From Bisporella sp. PMI_857 (taxonomy: Eukaryota; Ascomycota; Leotiomycetes; Helotiales; Helotiaceae): a stretch of 64,000 bases of DNA. The stretch is taken from contig JAJSPD010000127.1 in assembly GCA_021307315.1 (NCBI GenBank), forward strand, positions 1-64,000, given 5' to 3'. Position numbers and translations under genes: made by a program. The notes beneath the pieces were generated by a model. That model saw only the letters and a list, made by a program, of their open reading frames with translations. It was not told where the DNA came from and did not search any database. This document shows, piece by piece, positions 32,460 through 45,665 of this stretch (its first letter is position 1; the number at the start of each line of letters is the position of its first letter).

Positions 32460-33934
32460 TGCTAATGAGACGATGATGGAAAGACTCTGGTAACCACTCC
32501 GTGTCTCACAAGTACGAAGAATGTCATCATATTCCTTCCATGCCTTTTCGATGACCACCAGAATTCGATGCACTTATTCTAACTCAATTTGATTTCAGCC
32601 CAGCAAGACGAGTAGCTCCACACTTTTATGAGATTTGGAGTATACAATTAATGATACCTCACTTAAGGAGGAATAGATAGGGATGCTGCGAAAGTCTAAG
32701 CAGAAGCTCGAAAACTGAAATCTTGCAAAAGTCGTCATAGCATTGGGAATGTGAAATATACTGAGAGAAACATAAAATTATGCAGGATGAATCGTAACTA
32801 GCAAAGAAAGAGATGTGGGGACCTGTACAACTGCAGTGCAGACACTTGGGCCGGGTTTCCAACATGGAATTGGCTGGTAATTGAGGACATTCGGACTTCA
32901 GACATATGATAAGGGCGGAAAGAACCGTCAGTTCTCATCTCCTTTGCAAAGCAATAGGCAGGTATGGTCGTTGTCACTGGTCTATCAAGAATCCTCTTGT
33001 GCCCATTTCCGTCTTGAATCCTAGTCAGCATCTTCTAAGCTTACCCAAAATTAAAGGAAAACTCGGACAGCACCCAAGTTTTATGTCTTTCACATCGTCT
33101 GATGATCGCCTACAAGTACAGCCCATATCTTGTAAGGCTCTCAACCTCGGAAACGTCGAAGCTTGAAGAAGCTCCCCCGGCGCTTTGACATTGGCATAGC
33201 GGGGTTATAAAAATCCACCTGCAGCTGCATGCTGACATGACAGGCGTCCGAAACATGCAGGTGCAAGCGATGCACAACGTGATATTTTGTGCCTTGCACT
33301 TGCATTGCAGTGAATTCCGGTGCAGAGCTGCACGATACTTAAGAGCTAAAGCATGATGATGAAGGCGTGTCTCATGGCAACCGTGACAAATTGAGCAATG
33401 TGATCTGGAGTTTTAAGATATGAGAATCCCAAAATCCACAGAAGTTAGGATCGGGCCCCCTGATCGACCTCATGGGTACAAAAAGGAGGGGTTCATTGTT
33501 CGGATAAAATGTCAAGCTGAAGCTATTCCAACAAGGCAGCGTCTAGGGGGTGAAGAACTGCTGGGGCATTTTTCCTTTTGCCCCCGTGACAACGCGTAAC
33601 TTGGGCGAAAGGTGTTCCAGATTTCGTTGTTTACAGCCCACCCTTGGCAAACCCGCGTTGGCAACAAAAAGAGCTTCGTCTGTCTGTCTGTGCATGAACT
33701 GGAGCTCAAACACGAGTGACAGTCGAAACAATCAGCATTTATATAATGAGCTGATCCGCAAACACGGCTCGGGAGTTTGTATCGTTTTCAGACTCGGCCC
33801 GTAGCAATAGACCCTTTCTTCCTTGAGGGATCTGCTGCTGATCTAAGAGCTGTAGAATCTGTCGGGTGTCTTGTGGTTTGTGTAGGAGCTGGGTGAATCG
33901 AGGGGTTAACAGCATCATTGAATGGAATAAACAA

Positions 33935-33961
33935 TACACACACACGCGCGCGCGTGCGTGT
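33935..33961. repeat. Alternating CA/CG purine-pyrimidine tract
   Basis: A continuous alternating run of about 27 bases beginning with CA units and passing into CG units, a sequence type prone to Z-DNA. Confidence 0.85.
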
Positions 33962-36675
33962 TATTGCTTCTGGGCTTTTCGCTAGTCCGAGGAGTTCACA
34001 TAGCCGTCCTTCAGATCGAGATCTGAATAGCTTTTAGTCCACAATATGCGATCGATACAGCCTTACTGTAGTTGGTGTCTAAAAGCGTGTTTTACTGGCT
34101 GCACAACAAAGAACCTCCTGTTCAAGAGCAGGATTCCGGTGCGTGAAGTTGTCATGATGTCATACATACTCCCTTCGACTACTCTGTACAGTAGATTGCT
34201 ACTGTCGGCTGCTCCAGTGTTTGGCAAAATGCAAACTGTTCAGTAGTTCTACAGTTAAGTAACTAATTACGCAGTTCAAGGATGATTCAACGTAATGAGC
34301 CCACCCCAGCAGGGAAATCAGTTACTGCAGAGGAAATTTTGACGACCATTACCCCGGCGTATGATCGTCATCCAAAGGCCGCAACTCGGCCTGCCTTTTA
34401 TTTTTGCATTTCCTAAAACGAGGATGACAGATTCAGGTGCTCGTCTCTCCCGCTCCACAGAACTGGGCCATGGAAACGCCCTGGAGGGAAAAGATGGAGA
34501 ACTCGCAGAGTTTGTATCGGCTATAGTAGTTTTGACGCCGGTGGTTTCCAGAACGTTGGAACACCTGATTTGGGACCGGAAGCAATCTGAACAATCAGAA
34601 GTCTGGGAGCGCATGTTGGCTCGACCATGAGCGGCTTTCCTGCTAAGTACACTTGACCGCTGGTTCGGGAAGTTTGTTTTGACTTTTTGGAGGTCTTGCG
34701 GTTAACAAGCTGTTGTCAGCTCCCTAGAGCTATCACGCTAAGTCTTAGTACGACATCTTCGAGCACTTTCTCCTGTTGCTGGTTGGTGTTTTTGCTGTGG
34801 GGTAGGCTGACCACGCTTGACTTGATATGACTTGATGACTTGAGGCTGAGTTGAATCCTGAGACTTGGTGCGTTTGACGCACAAGGCTGGCTGCGAATAG
34901 GGCTGCTGACTGGTCTGCCGTACGAAAAAATCACACCTAGCACAACAAGTGCACGCACGGCCATGGGCGCACGCCCGATAAGCATGCAGCCGCTTCGAGG
35001 GCGGTCACGATAATGGGCTTTTGTTGACCTGCGGATGCCGTTGTCCTGGGAGACCACTCGGCCACCCGCAGCAATCCACAGAAAAGCAAAAGTTGGCCTT
35101 GTGCGTGGCCATCAAGATGTTTGGAAAATAGGTAGGTTCTGGAAAGAAAATACTGTATAATGACGACAGATGCGGCCCTTGACTTGGACGGCGGTTCCTA
35201 TTCTGTCCAAGCTTTCTCTTCTTGGATTTGGAAATGGATTTGGAAATGGATTCGGGACGGGGCGCATGTTCCTTGGATAGCCATGTTCCCGGCTCGTTAC
35301 TGGGTGGCAACCGAGAGGAAATTGAAGGCATCCCGACCCTTAACGAGCTCACATATTTTTGGATCAAATTGCTTAACGTTGGCGAGACGCTCGTTCTTGA
35401 TGGAGCATTGACTAGCTTGTCATTGGTTGCTCGCAGATTACAATACAGTAGAATTAGAAATTGTTGCCAGCGAAGAAGGGCTGAATGAAATTTCACGATG
35501 CAAATCCTGTTCCGATCTGGCTGATGCATCTTCCAGGTTTGGGAGACGCGTTTGTCAATATTTACATCGCGTAACCCGCGGAAGCTTGAAATCGATCAGA
35601 ATGACGATGATGGCGTATTGATGGGCGCGCAACGCATGAAGATTACCTGAACGCATGATGATGATGGGACTTTTAAAACCTGGAGTAGATGAAGCATGAA
35701 ACGTGGGAATCGCAACAAGAGATGCGTTGTGATCACAATCATGCACGGGAAGTGAAAAATTTATGAAGCTCGGGTAGAATAATTTTCCGTACACAAGTTC
35801 CCCCCCGCCGCCCAAGCTAGAGAGAGAGAGATGTGAGGACTGGTGGCCATGGCGATGTCGTTTTCCCTCACGAACCGTCTATAATTGTAAAGCCCTTGTT
35901 GATAATTGCCCCAAAACACTCAAATGTTCCGATGGAGTGGAATTCCGTCGCCCAGTAAGAACTGGTAGAAGGAGTCAATGCCATTGATCCTGGGGAGTGA
36001 AGGGGAGAGGGTCTGACTACTACAGTACAGGACCCGTCTGTGTTCTTCTCAACAACTGTTTGTGAAATGTCGCCGTGAGGCGTAGCAGTTAGTTACTTCT
36101 TTTTTTTTTACCGTGATAGGAATAAATCAACTGCTACTACAGTACTCCTCCTACGACTGTACACAAGGTTAAGGTATCTGTGCAGGTGAAGCTGGACTTC
36201 CATACTTGCTGTAGTGTACTGTACTGTAGGGCTCTGTGACGCTATAATTTTAATTATTGTAGGCTTACATGTGTAGGCTGACGGTGGGCCTTTAGGGGGG
36301 TGTTTCGAGCTTCTTCAGCAGCAAAAACAGCCTTTTCTTCTCTTCTCTTCTTCTTCTTCGCCTTCTTCCGTGTGGTCGGCTAAACCTAGGAAGCAGCGAT
36401 AAGAAAATGCGATACTGCACCTGTTGTACCTTGCTTCAACTCTAGGATACAGGACTGTAAATAATTTCTACAGCAAACCGTTAATGTGATTGAAGGCTAG
36501 TTAACTCATCTATCATTTGTGCGTTGAAAACTGCTTCACTACATCCTGACTGTAACTTACCTACTCGTTGTATTTTAATTTTTGCTGTTACGCTCTCCGA
36601 GTCTTGACGCAAAAGAGTTTTGGTGGCGCTTATGATCCTTGGAATGGTTCTCTTTTTGGATCCCTCCTCACTGTA

Positions 36676-36706
36676 ACTCTCTCTCTCTCTCTCTATCTCT
36701 CTCTCT
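36676..36706. repeat. (CT)n microsatellite in the presumed CDC25 leader
   Basis: About fifteen CT units with one interruption, on the coding strand upstream of CDC25. Such tracts are common near fungal promoters. Confidence 0.85.
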
Positions 36707-37638
36707 TCAATTGCTACTGTATTCCCTGGTTGCTCGGCGCGCAGGGAACCCAGCGACTCGCTCACTGTCCATTACTACAGCCCAGCCCAGTCCTGTACTC
36801 TATTGGAGCTTCCCAGGGAGCTAACCAACAGGGAACCGCTGACAGGGACTTACCGTCGTAACCATCACCCCTTCACCCCTTCAACCCTTCCATCCCTCCC
36901 CCCCCGCTCACTTCCCCCATTACCCTATCAACCCTCTCAGACTGGCTCCAGTTCTCTCGGATACTGCTGCTGCTGCTGCTTCTGCTACTGTTGCTTGCTC
37001 CTCCATTCACGCTAATTAACGCTACGGCTACTACCACCCACAACATCGCCAGGTCAACATCCTCAAGGGTGGAGACCCTCAGCCAAAAGGGCACTTTGCT
37101 TACTTCTTCTTCTCTTCCTCCTCCTCCTCGTTTGCTGCTCTCTTTTAACCCTCTCCTCCCTCCCTCTCCTCAAAAGGTTTGCTTCTTCCCCTTCCAACCT
37201 CCCCAACGGAGAAGTTTCATTTACATTTCGATTGGTCCTGTCCAGCCATATCGTATGTACTTATCTTCGACAAAAGGGTACCGACACACTACACCTAAGG
37301 AAGAAGCAAGCCACCACTCGCGGTAGCTTATAAGGGAGCAGCATACCAACCAGACGACGATCCCGAAGAAGTCTCGATGCATTAGACATTCCAGTAGGCT
37401 TCCCTCCCGACCTCCAAATCCCCGAGCCTCTCGATTCTCCGGTTGTGTCTCCGTTACTCGCGACGACCAAATAACCCTCTTCTCGTTGTTGTCGACCAGC
37501 CACCTCTGCCAGGGTTATTCGAGTCAGCAATTGTCTCCACGACACAATTCCCAGCAAGGAATTGGATCCCCAGGCTCCTCAATTGAATGCACAAGAGTAC
37601 CACCCGGCGGTGATACTGTCATCTTATCTGCCTTCATC

Positions 37639-39475
37639 ATGGAGTCCTCACCATTGGCTGCCATGCACCAACCTTCTTTAATGTCAAGATGGGGAGGACG
37701 AAACGACATGTACACATCACATCCACACGCACATATAGCTGTGGGAGGAAATAATTTTGGGCCAGGGGCATTCGACTTTCGGGATCTGAGCTTGAAGCAA
37801 TCGAGCAAACCAGATTACTTTCAAATGAGACCTGTCAGAGGTTCTTCACCCACGGCTAGTCTAGCTGCGGATCTTTCGCAAAATTTCCATATCGATATGA
37901 GGTATATGTTCCTTCTTGATAGAAAAAACACGGCTGATTTTGTGTAGCCCTCAACTGCCAACACCTCGTCGGTCTCTTTTTACATCGAACCTTTTTGGAA
38001 CAATAGATGGCAGGGGTAATTATGGACTATTGGTATATTGGCAGAAGAGTGTTAACCGTTACTAGAATGTGTTACAACTCCTCCCATACCATCTTCTTCT
38101 CCAGGCCCATTGGATGAGCGAATGGACATCTCGCCTCTTCCTCACAAGCAGCCATATCATACATTAATGCAGGTCCAGTCACCATCACCTCAACCACAGG
38201 ATACGGATATGGAAATGCTTCAGTCATCCCCACCTCGTCCTGTGGAGACTCCAAGACCTGGCGTTGAGTAAGCTAGATTGCACATTCCACGGCTCATCAT
38301 ATACTAATTCTACCAGGCGCCGAAAATCTATTTTAGTTCGACCATCGCTCGCCCGAACAAAAGGATTGACTACCAGTAATCTAGGCTCCAGTGCCCTCGG
38401 TCCTTGGAGTGCAGACGGCCAATTGCCCCCCTTCAAGTTTGGTATCGGATCTAGCAAGCTGTGCACATCGACGTCTATGTCACTCGACGAGTGCTTTGGA
38501 GAATCACCAGTGCAAGAACGGAGACCACAGTCTGCTAATAGTCCTTCTGCGTCCGCGCTTATGGGATTTCCCCGAGTCAGCAAACCTTTCGGCAGCATGT
38601 CGTCGTTTCGAAACGGCTCGCCAATCGGCAACCATAACAGACGTACTTCAAATCCGATGTTCCGGCCAAGAAAGCAATTCCGTCGGTCATTAAGCATGTT
38701 CGAGAACCCTGGAGATGTAATGAAACCCAAGGGGGAGACTGTTCAAAGCAGCTTGAACACTGTTGTCGACATGGAAGAGCCGCTTCATCAACCAGTCCTG
38801 CCACATTTCTTTCAGGAGGGTCAACCTGACAGCATTCCTAGGATCACGAAGGATACTCTGCTTGAAGTCCTGGGCGGCCAATATGATGGAGACTTCGATC
38901 AGCGATTGATTATTGATTGCCGATTTGAGTATGAGTTTGAGGGCGGTCACATTAACGGTGCTGTGAACTATAATGACAAAGAACACCTCGCTAGCCAACT
39001 TTTCGAACAAGGCCTTGCAGGTAAAATGCTGCTAATCTTCCACTGTGAATATTCTGCCCACCGAGCACCAATCATGGCCCGTCACATTCGCAAGCACGAT
39101 CGCTCTATCAATGCTGAATGTTACCCCAAGCTTACTTACCCAGAGGTTTACATTTTGGATGGCGGCTACAGCAATTTCTTTAAGGAGCACCGAGATCGTT
39201 GCTATCCCCAAAATTACGTGGAGATGGATGACAAGGCGCATGCATACACTTGCGAGCGAGAGATGGGCAAGCTTCGTCAAAACCGTGCCAAGCTTGGCCG
39301 ATCACAGACATTTGCTTTTGGCCAGCATAGCATGGAAGATAGTCCAACAGCACCAAATCGATCAAGAACGACTGACGACGATATCACATTTAACAGCATG
39401 GGATCACCAATGTTAGGGCATGATCGAGGCAAGAGCCTAGGATCGCCAATGCCTCGGCGTCTTGTGTCATTCTAA
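37639..39475 (+). CDS. Cdc25/Mih1/NimT-type M-phase inducer phosphatase
   Basis: Four exons: 37639-37901, 37948-38015, 38066-38267 and 38317-39475, giving 563 residues. ATG at 37639 is the first in frame. The N-terminal 280 residues are Ser/Pro-rich and probably the regulatory, phosphorylated region. The rhodanese-like catalytic domain spans about 360-490, with D-C-R-F-E-Y-E-F-x-G-G-H-I. The active-site loop is H420-C421-E-Y-S-A-H-R427 (C-x5-R). It removes inhibitory Tyr phosphate from Cdk1 and so drives entry into mitosis. The loop has S-A-H-R where animal enzymes have S-S-E-R. The three introns all sit in the N-terminal part. Orthology to aspergillus NimT and yeast Mih1 is firm. Confidence 0.92.
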
Positions 39476-40734
39476 TATTTTGCTTTGGGTTTCGCATTGC
39501 ATGGCATTGCAGGAGTTTGGGATTTCTCCCATCTACAATTCATATTCTCAACGCTCGTCCTCGACCTTTAGACGGGCGTTTGCTGCTTTATTTTCGCGGA
39601 CCGAGCGGCATTTTACTTTATTTATTTATTTTGCTCTGGCGTATTGGCGTGCATATTGCATCGGCATACTTTTTGAGTTATTCAGCGATCCTATATCCTA
39701 TCAGTCCTTGCATACAGGCATGGAATGACCGCGTTACTCTTGGATCAGGAATCCTTCCACTATCCGTTTCCTTTATTTGGGCTGCGGAGCCTTGTCCCCA
39801 ATACCATCAAGAAAATAAAACTACACATACGACTACGATCGCACATGAAAAATTGACGATCATCGAAACTAAACACCTTTCCTATGAGTACGACTTCACG
39901 TCTTGTCACAGACAGCGACTCAGCTTAATCTCACTCTTTCTCGTTAAAGAAATTATCGAGATCTCCAACACACACACATACCGTACATATTGTTTGTACC
40001 TCCGTCATGGCTTTCTATATCCGATTCGACCTTAATACGGTTCGATTCCTGTTCACACTTCCTCATACTTCCATCTTAATTTTCGTGCGGAACTTTTTGC
40101 ATTGCGTTGTTGGTCTGTTTGCTAATCGCATGAGAGGGTGGGTCGTAAAATGCATGGATCGTGGAAATACTTAGAATGGAATGGAAGGAGCGATAGAGAG
40201 ATAGATGGATGCTCGAATTCTGAGCATGGACTTGTGTGTGATGATGGATTTGCCTACCTTGGTGTAGCGGCATAAGAGCGAGATGGCTGGGTGGTAGCTG
40301 AGATAGCTACCGCTGCTGATATATGAAAAACTTTCAAAACACTTCCTGACCTTTTATCTTTGCGTGATGGGCGTTCTCCGATGCTTTGGTTTTCTATCAA
40401 ACTGCTCAGCATTGCCTTTTCTACTTCTGAGGCTACTGGCTGAGCTGAGCAAACTCAATCAGGAGATATCAGGTCATGACTTGACCGTCCCGCTTCGAAC
40501 TATTAAGTGTCTGGCAAGTGGTAATATTTGCGGTTAATAGGCAGATGTTTTTTTTTTTCGAGATTTGGTAAGGATCAGCATCCTATTAGCAAGACTTTAC
40601 AACATTAGAGTTTCTTCAAATCATGGTGTATAAGTTCTCCAAACGCAACAAGTCGTTAGCTATAAAGGAGTATTTTTTGCATGTTTATATCCCTGAAACA
40701 AGCAAGACGTGTCTAACAGTCCTCACGACTAACC
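39476..40734. other. Convergent intergenic region, 1.3 kb
   Basis: 3' flanks of CDC25 (plus) and the MFS gene (minus). A poly-T run is near 40548. No gene is supported. Confidence 0.45.
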
Positions 40735-42181
40735 CTACTCAAGATGTCTCTCGACCTTCGGCACCAACACCCAACTGACCCCCATCAGGACAATCAGTCC
40801 GGCCACTATAGGTTGTAGTGCCTTGACACCTGCAGCACTGGCGATTGCGCCTATCAAACTCGGGAAGAGCGCGCCGCCGGCTTGGGCTGTTACGAAGATC
40901 ATTCCTATCTTGTCAGCATCTCAATTTCGTTCCACAAACGGTGAGCAACCTACCTAGCGCCGCAGACTGTACATGTCCCGGCAGTAATCGTGAGGCCACG
41001 GAGATTCCCTATTCTGGTCAGTCTTCGTATTCTCGTTTCCTTTCTTGTAGTTAAAGAGGAGCTGGGGTATATGGGATAGACATACTGCGGCGAAAAATGG
41101 ACCTAGAAAGAATCCGATGAAGCTGAATGCCACGGCGCTGCTCACCAGATTCGGGATGAGCCAGAAGAGGAGTTGCGAGGTGAAGCATAGCAAAGTATAG
41201 AGACACAGCATGGGCCGTTCTCCATAGCGATGCGCGGGTTCGGCAAGGAGGAGTCGGCCCAATGTCAAGCCGCTGTAGAAGCCCGAAGGGATATAGCCGG
41301 CTGTTGTGGGGGAGCCGTGGCGGAGGTGAATGAGGTATTCGACCACCCATCCTATCCGTGTTAGCTTCTGTATGGTAAGCAAGCAAGGTGGGGAACGTAC
41401 CGGCGGTGGTGGAGCACACGCCGATATGGAAGAAGTAGAAAAGGCTCAATAGCCAAAAGCCACGGGACTTGAACACAGTACGTATTTCTTGCCTCGCGCT
41501 CCTGTTACTGATTCTTTCTCCTCCCCTATCGTCAACTATGAAAGGCCCCGAGAACGCAAATAGAACTAATACAACATTCACCGCGCTCAGTCCTAGAGGG
41601 AAGACATAGAATAACATCCATCTTCCATCCCTCATCCCAGCGATCCCTGTGGCAACGAAAGGACTCACGAGACATCCCAATCCGTACATGGCGTGGATGA
41701 GCCCCAGGCGATTATGCGTCCCGCTCGTGGGGATGGAGGCCACAAACGTATTGGCGTGCGCATCTTGATATGCTTGGCCCAGCCCAGCGAGGAAGAAGGT
41801 GAAGGTGTAGAGGGGGAACGGCGGGTTCCAGGGGCGAAGCGCTTGGGAGAGGAGTTGGAGTGTCGCGCCGAGGGTTAGCAGGGCGCGGAGGGTGAGGTGG
41901 TGCGGGAGGGGGGCGTTGGTTAGGGCTGCGAGGAGCCAGGCGAGGAAGGTCGCGAGGTACAGGACCGAGACAAGCCCTGGTCCGATCTTGTAGGAGGCCA
42001 GGATATACGGTAAGAGCGCGCCGATGCTCCCATCGTTCGTGCCGGCTACGAAGAACGAGAAACTTGCGCTGAAAAGCTTAAGATTTCCATGAGCTACACT
42101 CACCTCTGTGCCGTTCGTCGCTGGCTCCGCAGTTGCGTCCTCATCATTGCCATTTCTTATGCTGAGCTCCATGGATGCCAT
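40735..42181 (-). CDS. Major facilitator superfamily transporter, fucose-permease-like
   Basis: Four exons: 41401-42181, 41086-41351, 40954-41008 and 40735-40904, giving 423 residues with ATG at 42181. About 11-12 hydrophobic segments are visible. The first helix contains the G-T-N-D-G-S-I-G-A-L-L-P-Y motif that I associate with FHS/fucose-permease-like fungal MFS proteins. A conserved Y-G-L-G-C-L-V-S-P helix and a T-L-G-R motif support this. The 55-nt third exon is needed to keep the frame. The substrate is not predictable; plasma or vacuolar membrane location is likely. No biosynthetic cluster surrounds it. Confidence 0.85.
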
Positions 42182-42743
42182 TTCTTCCTTTCCCTATTAA
42201 CATTTCCCTCGCGAAATCTCACAATTGTCTTACACGTGAAATTTTATGATATCACGGTTCTCAACTTGCGCGAAGATATGGATATAAGAATTCTTCTAGG
42301 AAAAGTAAGGCCAGGATTACTAGTTATCAATATTTTAAATGTGAAAGGGGAAGATGAACAAGCGGGTAACCATTGGTACGGTTAATCTTCGGATTCGTCC
42401 AGGGCATCGGGCCGTCAGGCCGTGATCCCCAGGATTTTTTATGCATGGAAGGAGCAGAGAACGGCTAACTGGCAGGGTTTGAATCTGTAGATCATAAGTG
42501 AAGATTAGTAGAGTACGGAGAGGAGATCACAGGCCTGGCTGCCGCTTCCTACATGTTGTGGCGATTTTCTCGCTTAAGTCAGGGGTGACGGGATGGAGGA
42601 TGGCGAGGCGAATGAGTCGCTTATCAACCGCTGCATCCTGGTTGTTAACAATCACATGTCTACGCATCACGGGGAAGATTTTGCAGGAATCAATGGCTTG
42701 CCATCAAGCCGTAGCTGCGAAGAGTTTCATTCAAGCGGCTCAT
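42182..42743. other. Intergenic, 0.56 kb
   Basis: Promoter of the MFS gene and 3' flank of UTP18. Nothing else is recognised. Confidence 0.4.
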
Positions 42744-44552
42744 CTAATAGCTCCGTATCTCCCACAGTCTGATCTTGCCGGCTTCATTTCCAACAGCGAG
42801 CATATCGCTGCCTCTCGAAAACGCCACCGCGGTAATAGTGCCCAATGGTGTCGAGCTCGTAGGCCAGTTCCGATATACCTCGCAACTGGGCAGGTGCACC
42901 AGCCGCAATGCGTCCTTCTTCCATTTGCTGCTGAAGGCCAAAATCTGTCCGTCGGGGCTGAACGCCAGGTTGCTCGTTGGCGTGACAAGCTGCTCGAAGC
43001 GCTTCTTCGGCTCGGGTCGCTCCTTGACTGTGATCTCGTTGCCAGTGACGAACGTGCGGCGGTCATAGATGTTTATGATTCCGCTTTGCGAGCCAATGAC
43101 GACCCATCTGTCGCTGCCAATGGGCTTGGGTCCGCCTGAACCCCCCAGCGCGACGACTGTGGCGCCGATAGAGCCGTCATCTATCCATCGAGTGACGAAC
43201 GATCGGGCTTCCACGTTGTACTCTCCCACGTCTCCTCCCTTCCCGACAACAGTGAACCCTTCCCCATCGCCCCACCATGCGAAGTCCGCGACACCATTCT
43301 TGCCCTCTATACGTGCTGCAGCTATCCATTGCGTCGTGCTCGCATTTAATATATTGATCACGCCACCACCTTTCTTCGACGAGCCTATGAGACCCATGTA
43401 TCGTCCACAGGGGCTGATTTTGAACCTCTCCATCGATTTTTGTTCTTCCTTGTGCCCGTAGACCCGATTTACTTTCTGAATGGTACCGGATGGCATATCC
43501 CACGTGTGGAAATAGCTGCGGCGGCCAGAGAAGAATATTTTCTCGCCATTGGGATGGAAGGCAGAGGTATGTATTGGTGTTCCGCGGATGTGGACGGATG
43601 TGATCTGTGGATTTGGCGTGGGAAGCGCTGCGGGTGCTATGTGGTGCATATACAGCGTAGATGCCAGGCCTGAAGAGAGGAGCACCGGATATTCGGGATG
43701 AAAGGAGAGCGATGTGATGGCTGAAGGTTGCGGTCCCGGAATCGGATGTGTTTTCTGGATGTTAAGTTTTTCTGGGCGGAGCTTAATCTTCTTTCCTGGT
43801 TCTGGAGCTGCTCTCGATAGGGAACTTGCATCTTGGAGGAAACGCGCAAGCGGCAGTGTAGATATATCGTCTTCATCAGCCGATATGGATGAATTTGAGC
43901 TTTCTGACGACCTCCGGCGTCTTTTCGATGGTCGAGATGATTGTTGCGCCCATTCCGGAACAGGGTGTAGGACTTCGAATTGTCGTCGTAACCTCCTCGT
44001 ATATTCCTTCCCGCTAACCACATCTTCTGCTGCATTTACTCGAAGTTTTCGCAAACGAGAATTTCCTGCTAAGGATATATTGAGTCGGTCATCGTCGCTG
44101 TCCTCCCATGCCGGCGCATCTTCGTTCTCTTGTTCTTCTGATCCATTGAACGGCACCAATGCCTGTGCATTGGAATCTGCCGGACCTGAGTCGTAAAAAA
44201 ATAACTACAACCTGTTAGCCTTTGACCTTCTTGCATCAAAAAAGGTCCTTACGTCGGCATCATTAACGTTTTCCAAATCGGATTCAGCCTCTACATCCCC
44301 CTCTTCCGCACCCTCTTTCTTAGGCTCTTCCTCCTCATTTACTTCCATATTTCCCATACTTAAATGCGCCCGAAACCCAGCATCATCGCCCATCACCAGC
44401 CTCTCCAGCTCATCCTCCTCTTCATCCTTGTCTGACATGTCTATGCGCTCGTTTTCGCTGTCATTTTGAGCCGATCTCTCGTTAAAGTTTATGACCGCCT
44501 TCGAAGATGTCTTACGGGTTCTGCCATTCTTTCTTGACCGCTGTTGAGGCAT
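42744..44552 (-). CDS. UTP18: UTP18, U3 snoRNA-associated WD40 protein of the small-subunit processome
   Basis: Two exons, 44552-44253 and 44204-42744, joined in phase 0, give 586 residues. The N-terminal 130 residues are acidic with long D/E runs. Then come the Utp18 hallmarks: A-W-E-D-S-D-D-D-R-L, S-R-L-R-K-L-R and E-D-V-V-S-G-K-E-Y-x-R-R-L-R-x-Q-F. The C-terminal 400 residues form a WD40 propeller ending I-R-L-W-E-I-R. The protein is part of the UTP-B module in the nucleolus, needed for 18S rRNA cleavage; Utp18 recruits the exosome helicase Mtr4 through an arch-interacting motif. Here the acidic N-terminus is the place to look for that motif. Assignment is firm. Confidence 0.93.
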
Positions 44553-45665
44553 CGTATCGTACTATATTGTTGCGCGATGTTTCTGTCCACATTGTGATTT
44601 TACTTTTTTCTTGCAAGTAATTTTTGACAAGGATGGTGAAGTTCAGCCTTGGCCCCATTATGTTGCCAAGACTTCGACCTCAGGTTGTCAGCCTTGGTGA
44701 CAGCACTTGTTGGGCGTCGAGTTGGTATTGTCGACAATTAAAATCGTATCTATACTATAACACCTAAGTGTATTCATCTAGCAAACAATGCCTTCTTCCC
44801 CTCTTTACTTCATCTGTTCTGTCGATGACCAACCCAATGTGCTTGTCACAATTCGACACAGGAGACCCATCTTAATCAGCATCACCTATTTCTAATAAAT
44901 TATGTCTATTGAACTCATTGCCGAGAAACATCGTGCTCTGCTGATCTCCAGATAGACCCAGATCACAACCAATGAGACAAGATGATCTAGAGGTAGTCCA
45001 GCACTATCTCTCTGGCGTCTGGGACAAGTTAGTCTACCTTGAGTCTGCCTAGATCCGACAATATAGGTCAGATCCGGTTGCAACTATAAAGCCATGGAAT
45101 TCTTTCACCTTTGATCCATTATTCAACCCTTTCAGAATTTATATACGCACAGCGACGAACTCACCAAGCTGTCACCATTTGGCTACGATGTTTGACGTTT
45201 CTATCTTTTCCTGGTTGTGGAACTCAACAGTGAGAATCACAAAATTTTTAAAACTCTGGTTTATTCCGAGCTCCTGTCCATCCTCGAACTTTGAGTTCAC
45301 CAAAGACTTTATTCAGTTAATCATCGGTCAAAATCCAAACATCCCAAAACTCAGACAAGGAACCCAGACCAGAAAGCCAAACGCTAAGCATTAGAAACGC
45401 ACAATTTTCAACTCATCCTGTGTATTTACCCCGTCTAGAATATTAAACTTATAGCAGAATTGACACGCGATGCTACTTTTTCTGTCTACCTCGCAAGGAT
45501 AGAGTTGAGACATACAAACATGATGTTTACAGGCAACTCCAAAGAACAAAACTGGCATAATTATTACACTGAAAACGTGATTCATGTCAAAAAAATTGAT
45601 GAACAAAGTAACAAAACGAGAAGCAATTTCGAAACTAGAGCTCTTTCATTGAAATGAAACTTATA
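44553..45665. other. Intergenic, 1.1 kb
   Basis: UTP18 promoter and AT-rich sequence. The open frames here lack recognisable content. Confidence 0.4.

Larger units (their letters stand above)
32460..37638. other. 5.2-kb gene-poor region, including a long CDC25 leader/promoter
   Basis: No gene is supported. Open frames are short and overlap on both strands. Contents include ten TGCA tetranucleotides at 33220-33332, an alternating CA/CG tract at 33935-33961, seven TACWGTA palindromes between 34064 and 36228, a CT tract at 36676-36706 and pyrimidine-rich DNA with CTG triplets at 36860-37200. The last kilobase is probably the CDC25 5' leader. Confidence 0.5.

Noticed and set aside
33935..33961. 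Possible telomere-like or CRISPR-like repeat
   Set aside because: It is a simple alternating CA/CG tract, without spacers or telomere units.
34318..34630. Overlapping frames of about 90-100 codons on both strands
   Set aside because: Neither frame shows family features; no splice partners were found.
35005..35529. 174-codon frame on the minus strand in the gene-poor region
   Set aside because: Composition is rich in Ser, Lys and Arg without pattern, and overlapping frames exist on the other strand.
38224..38730. 168-codon frame antisense to CDC25
   Set aside because: It is a shadow of the CDC25 coding frame.
40030..40055. ggttcgattcc resembling a tRNA T-loop
   Set aside because: Flanking bases cannot form the T-stem and no acceptor or anticodon arm is in range.
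42498..43139. 213-codon plus-strand frame overlapping the UTP18 3' end
   Set aside because: It lies largely antisense to the UTP18 WD40 region, and its remaining part has no recognisable content.
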